Shown piece by piece: positions 22,395 to 32,955 of a stretch of 64,000 bases of DNA. Source of the stretch: Paguma larvata (Eukaryota > Chordata > Mammalia > Carnivora > Viverridae); contig CM057835.1 of NCBI GenBank assembly GCA_030068075.1, positions 70,660,895-70,724,894 on the forward strand, read 5' to 3'. Position numbers and translations under genes: made by a program. Numbering within the stretch: the stretch's first letter is position 1; the number at the start of each line of letters is the position of its first letter. The notes under the pieces were generated by a model that did no database searches, was not told where the DNA came from, and saw only the letters and a list, made by a program, of their open reading frames with translations.

Positions 22395-23245
22395 AAATAT
22401 CCACCATTTCCTCCTTGCCAAACTTGATGCCTTTTATTCTGTTTTGTTGTCTGATAGCTGATGTTAGGACTTCCAACACTATGTGAAATAGCAGTGGCGA
22501 GAGTGGACATCCCTGTCGTTTTCCTGATCTTAGGGGGAAGGCTCTCCCTTTTTCCCCATTGAGGATGATACTAGCTGTGGGCTTTTCATATATGGCTTTT
22601 ATGATGTTTAAGAATGTTCTTTCTATCCTGACTTTCTCGAGGGTTTTTATTAGGAAAGCGTGCTGTATTTTGTCAAATGCTTGTTCTGCATCTATTGACA
22701 GGATCATATAGTTCTTATCTTTTCTTTTGTTAATGTGATGTATCATATTGATCAATTTGCGAATATTGAACCAGCCTTGCATCCCAGGGATGAACCCTAC
22801 TTGATCATGGTGAATAATTTTTTTTTATATGCTGTTGGATTCGATTTGCTAGTATCTTGTTGAGGATTTTTGCCTCCATATTCATCAAGGATATTGGCCT
22901 GTAATTCTCTTTCTTTGCTGGGTCTCTGTCTGGCTTGGGAATCAATGTGATGCTGGCTTCATAGAATGAGTCTGGAAGCTTTCCTTCCGTTTCAATTTTC
23001 TGGAACAGCTTGAGAAGGATAGGAATTAACTCTGTTTTCAATGTCTGGAAAAATTCCGCAGGGTAGCCATCTGGACTATGGCTTTTTTTTTTTAATTTAA
23101 AATAGTTTATTTTCAAATTTGTTTACATAAAACACCCAGTGTTCATCCCAACATGTGCCCTTTTTAATGCCCGTCACCCCCTCTCCCCCCTCCCTCATCC
23201 CCTTCACCCTCAGTTTGTTCTTAGTCTTTGAGAGTCTCTTATGTT

Positions 23246-26200
23246 TTATCTCCCTCCCTCTCTGTGTCTTTTTTTTTCTTTCCCCTCTTCCCCTCCCCCT
23301 GGTTTTTGCTTAGTCTCACCAAGTCCACCTATTCGTGGAAACATATGGTATCTGTCTTTTTCTGACTGACTTATTTCACTTAACATAATACCCTCCAGTT
23401 CCATCCATGTTGCTACGCATGGCCAGATTTCATTTTTTCTCATTGCCACATAGTAGTCCATTGTATATATGTACCACATCTTCTTTATCCACTCGTCAGT
23501 TGATGGGCACTTAGTTTCTTTCCATGTTTTGGTTATTGTCGAAAGTGCTGCTATGAACATTGGGGTACACGTGCTCCTATGCATCAGCAATCCTGTGTCT
23601 CTTGGGTAGATTCCTAGCAGGGCTATTGCTGAATCATAGGGTAGCTCTATTGTCATTTTTTTGAGGAACCTCCACACCATTTTCCAGAGTGGCTGCACCA
23701 GTTTGCATTCCCACCAACAATGTAGGAGGGTGCCTACTTCTCCACATCCTCGCCAGCATCTATAGTTTCCTGATTTGTTCATTTTAGCCACTCTGACTGG
23801 TGTGAGGTGGTATCGCAGTGTGGTTTTGATTTGTATTTCCCTGATGATAAGTGACATTGAACATCGTTTCAAGTGTCTATTTGCCATCTGAATGTCCTCT
23901 TTGGAGAAGTGTCTATTCATATCTTCCGCCCATTTCTTCACTGGGTTGTTTGTTTTTCGGGTGTGGAGTTTGGTAAGTTCTTTATAGATTTTAGATATTA
24001 GTCCTTTATCCGATATGTCATTTGAGATGATCTTTTCCCACTCCATTGGTTGCCTATTCGTTTTGTTGGTTGTTTCTTTTGCTGTGCAGAAGCTTTTTAT
24101 CTTGATGAAGTCCCAATAGTTCATCTTTGCTTTTAATTCCCTTGCCTTTGGAGACGTGTCAAGTAAGAAATTGGTGCGTCTTAGGTCAAAGAGGCTTTTT
24201 CCTGCTTTCTCCTCTAGGATTTTGACGGTTTCCTGTTTCACATTCAGATCTTTTATCCATTTAGAATTTATTTTTGTGAGTGGTGTAAGAAAGTGGTCTA
24301 GTTTCATTCTTTTGCAAGTTGCTGTCCAATTCTCCCAGCACCATTTATTAAAGAGGATGTCTTTTTTCCATTGAATACATTTTCCCGCTTTATCAAAGAT
24401 TAGTTGGCCATATACTTGCGGGTCCATTTCTGAGTTTTCTATTCTATTCCATTGGTCTATGTGTCTGTTTTTGTGCCAATACCATACAGTCTTGATGACC
24501 ACCGCTTTGTAGTAGAGGTTAAAGTCTGGGATTGTGATGCCTCCCGCCTTGGTTTTATTCTTCAGTATTATTTTGGCTATTCGAGGTCTTTTGTGGTTCC
24601 ATACAAATTTTAGGATTGTTTGCTCTAGCTTTGAGAAGAATGCTGGTGCAATTTTGATTGGGATTGCATTGAATGTGTAGATTGCTTTGGGTAGTATTGC
24701 CATTTTGACGATATTTATTCTTCCAATCCATGAGCATGGGATGTTTTTCCATTTCCTTGTGTCTTCCTCAATTTCCTTCATAAGTTTTTTATAGTTTTCA
24801 GTGTAGAGGTCTTTCACATCTTTGGTTCGGTTTATTCCTAGGTATTTTATGGTTTTTGGTGCAATTGTGAAAGGGATTAGTTTCTTTATTTCTCTTTCTG
24901 CTGCTTCATTGTTGGTGTATAGAAATGCCACCGATTTCTGTACATTGATTTTGTATCCTGCAACTTTGCTGAAATCACGGATCAGTTCTAGTAGGCTTTT
25001 GGTAGATTCCGTCGGGTTTTCCATGTAAAGTATCATGTCATCTGCAAAAAGGAAAGTTTGACTTCCTCCTTGCCAATCTTGATGCCTTTTATTTTGTTTT
25101 GTTGTCTGATTGCTGATGCTAAGACTTCCAACACTATGTTAAATAGCAGTGGCGAGAGTGGACAACCCTGTCGTGTTCCTGATCTCAGGGCGAAGGCTTT
25201 CAGTTTTTCCCCATTGAGGATGATATTAGCTGTGGGCTTTTCATATATGGCTTTTATGATGTTTAAGTATGTTCCTTCTATCCCGACTTTCTCGAGCGTT
25301 TTTATTAAGAAAGGGTGCTGTATTTTTGTCAAATGCTTTTTCTGCATCTATTGACAGGATCATATGGTTCTTATCTTTCCTTTTGTTGATGTGATGTATC
25401 ACGTTGATTGATTTGCGAATATTGAACCAGTCCTGCAACCCAGGGATGAATCCTACTTGATCATGGTGGATAATTCTCTTTATGTGTTGTTGGATTCGAT
25501 TTGCTAGTATCTTATTGAAAATTTTTGCATCCATATTCATCAGGGATATTGTCCTGTAATTCTCCTTCTTTGCTGGATCTCTATCTGGTTTGGGAATCAA
25601 AGTGATGCTGGCTTCATAGAATGAGTCCGGGAGTTTTCCTTCCGTTTCAATTTTTTGGAACACCTTGAGGAGGATAGGAATTAACTCTGTTTTACATGTC
25701 TGGTAAAATTCCGCAGGAAAGCCATCTGGTCCAGGGCTTTTATTTGCTGGGAGGTTTTTGATAACCGATTCTATTTCTTCACTAGTTACGGGTTTTTTCA
25801 ATTTTTCTATTTCTTCCCGTTTGAGTTTTGGTAGCGTGTGGCTATTTAGGAAGCTGTCCATTTCTTCCAGATTGCCAAGTTTGGTGGCATATAATTTTTC
25901 ATAGTATTCTCTGATGATTGCTTCTATCTCTGAGGGATTGGTTGTAATTTCTCCCTTTTCATTCACGATTTTATCTATTTGAGTTCTCTCTCTTTTCTTT
26001 TTGAGAAGCCTGGCTAGAGGTTTGTCTATTTTGTTTATTTTTTCAAAGAACCAGCTTTTGGTTTCATTGATCTGTTCCACTACCTTTTCTGTCTCCATAT
26101 GGTTAATTTGTGCTCTGATCTTAGTTATTTCTCTCTTTCTGCTGGGCTTGGGTTGTTTTATTTGTTCTGCTTCTAGTTCCTTTAGGCGTGCTGTTAGAAT

Positions 26201-27214
26201 TTGTGTTATTGATTTTTCTTGTTTCTTGAGGTGGGCCTGGATTGCAATATATTTCCCTCTCAGGACTGCTTTTGCTGCGTCCCAGAGCGTTTGGATTGTT
26301 GTATTATCATTTTCATTTGTTTCCATGTATTTTTTAATTTCTTCTCTGATGGCTTGGTTGACCCAGTCATCTCTTAGTAGGTTATTTCTTAGCCGCCATG
26401 TTCTTGGATATTTTCCAGGCTTTCTCCTGTGGTTGATTTCAAGTTTCAAAGCATTGTGGTCTGACAGTGTACATGGTATGATCTCAATTCTTTTATATTT
26501 ATTTAGAGCTTCCCTGTGCCCCAGAATATGGTCTATCTTGGAAAATGTACCGTGTGCAGATAAGAAGAACGTAAATTCCTTTGCTTCTGGATGAAGGACC
26601 CTAAAGATGTCTGTGAGGCCCATCTGTTCTAATGTGTCGTTCAGGGCTATTGTTTCTGGGGAGATTTTCTGATTTGTGGATCTATCCAATGTTGAGAGCG
26701 GAGTGTTGAGATCCCCTACTATTAGGACATTTTTATCGATGAGGTTGCTAATGTTTGTAATTAGTTGTTTTACAAATTTGGGTGCCCCCGAATTCGGTGC
26801 GTAGATATTTACAATTGTTAGCTCTTCCTGCTGGATGGTCCCTGAGACTATTATATAACGTCCTTCTTCATCTCTTATTACATCGTTCATTTTAAAGTCT
26901 AATTTGTCTGATATAAGTGTGGCTACTCCGGCTTTCTTCTGACTTTCAGTAGCATGGTAGATAGTTTTCCATCCCCTCGCTTTCAATCTGAAGGTGTCTT
27001 CAGGTTTAAGATGAGTTTCTTGAAGACAGCAAATAGATGGGTCTTGTTTTTTAATCCATTCTGTTATCCTGTGTCTTTTGATTGGCGCATTTAGTCCATT
27101 TACATTCAGTGTTAATATTGAAAAATATGGGCTTACAGTCACTGTGTTATCTGTAGGTTTCATGATTGTAAGGCTGTCCCTGGCAGTTTGTGTTCTTTGC
27201 AGGTTTGCCTTCAT
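23246..27214 (-). pseudogene. L1 ORF2 (endonuclease-reverse transcriptase), two compensating indels
   Basis: The ~1320-codon frame begins at 27214 and ends at 23246; both end segments are in the same frame. The endonuclease domain occupies roughly residues 30-260, with LNVNGLN, QETHL (~65), IYAPN (~138), GDLNTP (~167) and SDHN (~251). The reverse-transcriptase domain follows, with [12 protein letters not shown] and a palm region. The C-terminus carries [18 protein letters not shown], a Cys/His cluster typical of L1. One extra base in a T run at about 25323-25327 and one missing base at about 25046-25056 put the stretch just before the catalytic FADD out of frame. No active polymerase can be made without correction. 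The start overlaps the ORF1 stop as ATGA. Confidence 0.93.
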
Positions 27215-28104
27215 AGAATGCCCCTCAGGATCTCTTGCAGTGCCGGCTTATTTGTGATAAATTCTTTCAGTTTTTGTTTGTTGGGAAAAACCTTGATCTC
27301 TCCTTCTATTCTGAATGACAGGCTAGCCTGATACAGAATTCTTGGTTGCAGGTCCTTCTTGCTCATCACATTGAAGATATCCTGCCATTCCTTTCTGGCT
27401 TGCCAAGTTTCTGTAGATAAGTCTGCTACTACCCTTATATGTCTGCCTTTGTGTGTTAAGGTTCTTTTGTCCCTAGCTGCTTTCAGGATTCTCTCCCTAT
27501 CTTTGTATTTTTCCAGCTTCACTATGATGTGCCGTGCAGAAGGTCTATTCAAGTTACGTCTGAGGGGAGTTCTCTGTGCCTCTTGGATTTCCATGCCCGT
27601 TTCCTTCCTCATGTTGGGGAAGTTCTCAGCAATGATTTGTTCAAGAACCCCTTCGACTCCTTTCTCTCTCTCTTCTTCCTCTAGGACTCCTATGATACGG
27701 ATATTGTTTCTTTTGAGTGCATCGCTCAGCTCTCGAATTCTCCTTTCCTGTTCCTGGATCAGCTTCTCTCTCTTTTTATCTGCTTCCTCTTTTTCAATGA
27801 TTTTATCTTCTAAGGCACTAACTCTTCCCTTTACCTCTTCAATCCGTGCTGTGGCTGCTTCCAGTTTCCCCTGTATTTCTTCTAATTTCTTCTTTAATTC
27901 TTACTGACCGTTTTTAAGGTACTTAAACTCTGCCGCGCGGGACCCCTTGCATTCTTCTAAGCTTTTTTCAAGGCCAGCGATTAGTTTTATGATTATCATT
28001 CTATATTCATGTTCTGTTATGTTGCTTATATCTGTTTTCATTAATTCTTGAGCTGTCACTGCTTCTTGTGGATTCTTTTGAGGAGAATTCTTCCGTCTCG
28101 TCAT
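27211..28104 (-). pseudogene. L1 ORF1 (RNA-binding chaperone), one nonsense codon
   Basis: From ATG at 28104 the frame starts MTRRKNSPQKNP and continues to a TGA at 27211-27213. A TAA at 27901-27903 interrupts it after about 67 codons. After that stop the frame is open again through a coiled-coil stretch (repeated EEIQGKLEAATARIEEV-type heptads), an RNA-binding domain (HIIVKLEKYKDRERILKAAR) and a C-terminal domain ending [10 protein letters not shown]. The usual role is trimeric RNA binding in the L1 ribonucleoprotein. One stop is the only obvious lesion. Confidence 0.9.
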
Positions 28105-29943
28105 TTTGGCTGGATGTGTTTTGGGTTGTTTCTTGAAGTTGCCCTGGAAAGGAAAACAGACTGACAGACAAACAGAAAACAGAAATACTCAAACGTACTA
28201 ACAAATGATACAGACAAGCGGTTCACAACAGCAAAAAGAATAACAAATGACACTCTGAGGACAATGTCCTGAAATACCAGCTACACGGTAAGGACAGGGT
28301 GTGTACTGTGCTGGTGGCAGAGCGTCTACAGAGAGAATAATGACAGTTCCGGGGGAAAGAAGGAAATGGTCTTTGCCCGGGTAGAGTGACTAAAGAGCTT
28401 AATCCAGACTGAGAGAAATCAAAATAAGGACGGTTACAAGGAAAAAGGAATGAAGACAGAAATTGCTCGCGTGAGATTTTGTGGCCTGGTTATTCCAGAG
28501 AGAGAATAAGGGAAGTACAGAAGGAGATGAAAAACATGCCTTTAGAGAGTGGAATAAGATTTTGTTTAAGTCAGCCAGGCCTCTGGATAGTCAGCTCAGG
28601 AGTGGAGATCAGTAAGAAGAATAACGGGGAGCATCTATTTTAAAAAGAAATGACCTGGAGTTACTCCAGGCAGCGGTCTGGACTTGGCCTCTGTAGCTCC
28701 GTGGAGAAGTGTCACTCCTGTGCAGATGGGGGTGGTTTAGTGTAGGCGGGAGTTCTCCACTGAGGCAGGGATGGCTCTGGGAGTGACTTCCTGGGGCTGG
28801 TGCTTGTGGACCCGTAAGACAACAATGGCGTCCCTTCCGTCCTTTGTTCCCAGTCCCAGGGCTTCCACTCGCCCCCTTGTTTGTGTCCTTACTCCGCTAT
28901 GGGCACCGGCGCAGTGCGGTCCACTGGAAGGTGGGCGCCTGCCTGCTTGCCACCCCCCAACCTTCTGCAAATGTGTCAGGGTTAGAGGGGCTCCACAGGC
29001 GACTGGGGGCACCCCCGGCAGCCGGTCGCGCTGAGGGCTCCCCGCTCACCTGGCCGGGGCGACTTGTGCGCACTCCCCACTCAGGCGACTGCGGTAGCGG
29101 CAGTCCCAGTGTTTGATTGCACCCAACAGGGCCCTCCGCGGCGACTAGCGCCTGATCCGGGCTCAGGCGGGCAGCGGCAATGGTCCCAGGTCACCGACTC
29201 TCCAGGGGATGGTGGCGCGACTGGCGCACAATCCCTGTTGAGGTGGTCCCAGCGATGCAGCGGTCCCAGCAGTTTTTCGCTTTCCACCGGGCGCCCCAGC
29301 GGCGACTAGCGCGCACTCCCCGCTCCGCCGGCAGCCGCCTGTCTGTCCCAGCAGTTTTTCGCTCTCCACGGGGCGCAGCAGCCACTAGCGCGCACTCCCC
29401 ATTCCGCCGCGATTCCGCGGTTGTTCGCTCAGGGGGCCGGAGGCAGCAGCGGTGCCTGGCGCGCACTCCCCGCTCCAGCCATAGCAGCGGCAGAGGTCCC
29501 GCTATTGCTCCCTCCTCACGCTGCTGGCGGCTAAGCAACTCTGGGCCGGGCAGGCTGACTGTGCCTCCGTCCGCGGTCCAGCACAAGGAGAGTTCTGCTG
29601 GGTTCTGCTGTTAGACACAGAGCTTCTCCTCCTAAGCCCTGTCTTTAGGGGCTGGATGTTGGTGGACTCCCTCTCTCTGTCGCTCTCCTTCAGATGTTGG
29701 GCACTTTCCCCGCTGTCCCCGGCTCACCCTCCCCCCAGCTCAGTTTCCCGAGTTCGTTTTGTCCGTTCTCGGTTAGACTCACGGTCTTAGGGCATTGTCT
29801 ATGTTTCTTGTGTTCCTTGTAAGCTGCTGTACCTTTTCTGCCAGGTTCTTGGAGTTGAGAATCTCTCTGTTTCGGTCCCTCTCAATTAAAAAAAACAAGG
29901 GAAACTTTGGTTCTCCCTACTCCTCCGCCATCTTGGTCCCCCT
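28105..29943 (-). promoter_or_regulatory. L1 5' UTR, CpG-rich with tandem subunits
   Basis: The region upstream of L1 ORF1 on the minus strand. From about 28740 to 29600 it is very rich in G+C and CpG, unlike the rest of the window. Imperfect tandem subunits of about 70-82 bp share GCGCACTCCCC (near 29066, 29311, 29390 and 29461) and CAGCAGTTTTTCGCT (29267 and 29349). This is the element's internal promoter region, not a host CpG island. The open frames over it are compositional. Confidence 0.85.
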
Positions 29944-32113
29944 CCTTGTTCCATGGCTTTTATTTGATGGGAGATTTTTGATAACTGAGTCTATTTCTTT
30001 ACTAGTTAGGGATCTGTTCAAATTTTCTGTTTTTCCCATTTGAGTTTTGGTAGCGTGTGACTGTTTAGAAATTTGACCATTTCTTCCAGGTTGCCGAGTT
30101 TGCTGGCAAACTCTCACTCTTTGCAGATGACATGATACTTTATTTGGAAAACCTGACGGAATCCACCAAAAGCCTACTAGAACTGATCCATGAATTCAGC
30201 AAAGTTGCAGGGTACAAAATCAATGTACAGAAATCGGTGGCATTCATATATACTGTCAATGAAGCAGCAGAAAGAGAAATAAAGAAGCTTATCCCCTTCA
30301 CAATCACACCAAAAACCATAAAATACTTAGGAATAAACCTAACCAAAGATGTAAAAGACCTCTACACTGAAAACTATAAAAAAACGTATGAAGGAAATTG
30401 AGGAAGACACAAGGAAACAGAAAAACATCCCATGCTCATGGATTGGAAGAATAAATATCCTCAAAATGGCAATACTACCCAAAACAATCTACACATTCAA
30501 TGCAATCCCAATCAAAATTGCACCAGCATTCTTCTCAAAGCTAGAGCAAACAATCCTAAAATTTGTATGGAACCACAAAAGACCCCGAATAGCCAAAGTA
30601 ATACTGAAGAACAAAAACAAGGCAGGAGGCATCACGATCCCAGACTTCAACCTCTACTACAAAGCGCAGTCATCAAGACAGTATGGTACTGGCACAAAAA
30701 CAGACACATAGACCAGTGGAATAGAATAGAAAACTCAGAAATGGACCTACAAGTATATGGCCAACTAATCTTTGACAAAGCAGGAAAGAGTACCCAATGG
30801 AAAAAAGACAACCTCTTTAATAAATGGTGCTGGGAGAACTGGACTGCAACACGCAAAAGAATGAAACTAGACCACTTCCTTACACTACTCACAAAAATAA
30901 ACTCTAAATGGATAAAGGATCTGAATGTGAGACAGGAAACCATCAAAATCCTAGAGGAGAAAGCAGGAAAAAGCCTCTTTGACCTAAGACGCACCAAATT
31001 CTTACTTGACACGTCTCCAAAGGCAAGGGAATTAAAAGCAAAAATGAACTACTGGGATCTCCTCAAGATTAAAAGCTTCTGCAAGGCAAAAGGAACAACC
31101 AACAAAACTGATAGGCAACCAACGGATTGGGAAAGGATAATTGCAAATGACATATCGGATAAAGGACTAGTATTTAAAATCTATAAAGAACTTACCAAAC
31201 TCCACACCCAAAAAACGAATAACCCAATGAAGAAATGGGCGGAAGATATGAATAGACACTTCTTGAAAGAAAACATTCAAATGGCAAACAGACACATGAA
31301 ACGATGCTCAATGTCACTCATCATCAGGGAAATACAAATCAAAACCACACTGAGATACCACCTCACACCAGTCAGAGTGGCTAAAATGAACAAATTAGGA
31401 AACTATAGATACTGGCAAGGATGTGGAGAAACAGGCAACCTTTTGCACTGTTGGTGGGAATGCAAACTGGTGCAACCACTCTGGAGAACTTTGTGGAGAT
31501 TCCTCAAAAAAATGAAGATAGACTTACCATATGACCCAGCAATAGCACTGTTAGGAATCTACCCAAGAGATCCAGGACTGCTGATGCATAGGGGCACGTG
31601 TACCCCAATGTTCATAGAAGCACTTTCGACAATAGCCAAATCATGGAAAGAGACCAAGTGCCCATCAACTGATGAATGGATAAAGAAGAAGTGGTATATA
31701 CATACAATGGAATACTACGCAGCAATGAGAAAAAATGAAATCTGGCCATGTGTGGCAACATGGATGGAACTGGAGGATATTATGCTGAGTGAAAATAGTC
31801 AGGCAGAGAAAGACAGATGCCATATGTTCCCACGCATAGGTAGGCTTTGGAAGACCTAGCAGGGAAACAGGGGGGAGGGGAAGACGGGAAGGGGGAAAAA
31901 AAAGCCACAGAGAGGAAGAGATGACATGAGAGACTCTCAAAGAAAAGGAAAAAATTGAGGGGAGAGTTGGGTGTGGGAGGGGATAGAGTGGGTGATGGGC
32001 ACAGAGGAGGGCACTCATTGGATTGAGCACTGGGTGTTGTATAGAAACTAATTTGACAATAAGTTATTAAAAAAATAAAATAAAATAAAAACAGGAAAAA
32101 AATATCCACCATT

Positions 32114-32939
32114 GTCTTTCTGTACATTGCTATGAGGGAATCAGCACTCTGGGCAATTATCATTCATGGGATCATAAAATTTCTACAATAAATATCACTC
32201 ATTTTCCATGACTTCATTTCTTTTCCTTTCCTTTCCTTTTTTTTTTTTTTACTATTTTTAAATTCTTTATTGTGTAAGAATCATTATCTTCAATAAGTCT
32301 TGCAAAATAAGATGTTAGTTATTCCTTTCTGTGTATTTTCAAATTTATTTGCTTTGTTCTTATTGGAACTTCATGATATTGTGTACATGTTGCCATTTTA
32401 TCAACTTTGGGTGACTGTCATGTTTATTGTTCGAACATCATGTGTTATTGCGTGGATACAAAATTCCAGAAGAGTTTTAAAAGAAACAGTGACTCCTGCC
32501 TCTCTGGGGAGGGAGAGCTGAATTTGTTGCTGGTACTAAGAAACATAAGCAGCCTGCTCTTTGTAATGTTCCAGGTGTACTTCCTACTGAAAGTGTCTGG
32601 AGAGCTAGAATGTTCTCAGGAGGCCTCTCCACAGTAAGCTTAAGAGGCAAGAATCTAATCTTATGGGCTACTAATTCAAGCTCAGATGCCCAGCTGATTG
32701 ATTTGTGAAAAAAACAATAACAACAACTCGTAACCACGTTGATATCGAATAAAATAATAGACAATATTACCTAAATTATGTACAACAGTTTAGTACATGC
32801 AAATTTAAGACACACAGGATGACAGTGATTTGGTCTAAAACCAAATCTATCATATCCACCTTTTACTTCTTCCCCAATACCTGAGGTCACCACGTAGCTG
32901 ATGGAACGTTTGGCAGGACGTCATCTACCTTTTGCTCTT
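32114..32939. other. Diverged IGLV-unit spacer and start of block B
   Basis: No gene is seen. 32220-32250 is a pyrimidine-rich tract. Text near 32570-32700 (AGGAGGCCTCTCCACAGTAAGC) is a diverged relative of the spacer near 3160-3230. From about 32835 to 32955 it matches 1-112, marking the visible left side of block B. Confidence 0.55.
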
Positions 32940-32955
32940 AGAAATGTGTGTTAGA

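Larger units (their letters stand above)
23087..29943 (-). mobile_element. Full-length L1, recently inserted, inactivated
   Basis: About 6.86 kb on the minus strand. It has a T-rich (A-tail) end at 23083-23094, a 3' UTR, ORF2, ORF1, a GC-rich 5' UTR and a 5' terminus near 29941 reading (complement) GGGGACCAAGATGGCGGAG. It lies inside the older twin-primed L1. A short duplication ATGGCTTTT (23078-23086 and 29953-29961) is visible, with diverged bases outside it. The equivalent host site in the rearranged L1 at 51491-51520 is empty, so this copy arrived after the B/C duplication. Both ORFs are long but carry a few inactivating changes. Confidence 0.92.
22409..32099 (+). mobile_element. 5'-inverted (twin-primed) L1, split by a nested L1
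   Basis: Perfect 14-bp duplications AAATATCCACCATT (22395-22408 and 32100-32113) bound one insertion event. The left part (22409-23086 and, after the nested L1, 29945-30104) is ORF2 reverse-transcriptase text on the minus strand. At about 30105 the orientation flips to plus, starting just before the FADD region and running to the L1 3' end and A-rich tail. The inverted part ends in L1 coordinates almost exactly where the forward part begins, the signature of twin priming. The forward part holds most of the ORF2 C-terminus as an open frame, 30432-31859, with several frame changes. It includes the [18 protein letters not shown] zinc-knuckle-like region. Confidence 0.9.

Noticed and set aside
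26001..26594. 197-residue + strand frame
   Set aside because: It is the antisense shadow of L1 ORF2.
25241..27214. 657-residue open frame as a host gene
   Set aside because: It is L1 ORF2 (endonuclease and start of reverse transcriptase), not a host protein.
28737..29614. Cluster of GC-rich overlapping open frames resembling a CpG-island gene
   Set aside because: It lies in the 5' UTR of the reverse-strand full-length L1; the frames are compositional and sit on both strands.
30432..31859. 475-residue open frame as a host gene
   Set aside because: It is the C-terminal part of L1 ORF2 in the twin-primed element; its first residues are out of the L1 frame.
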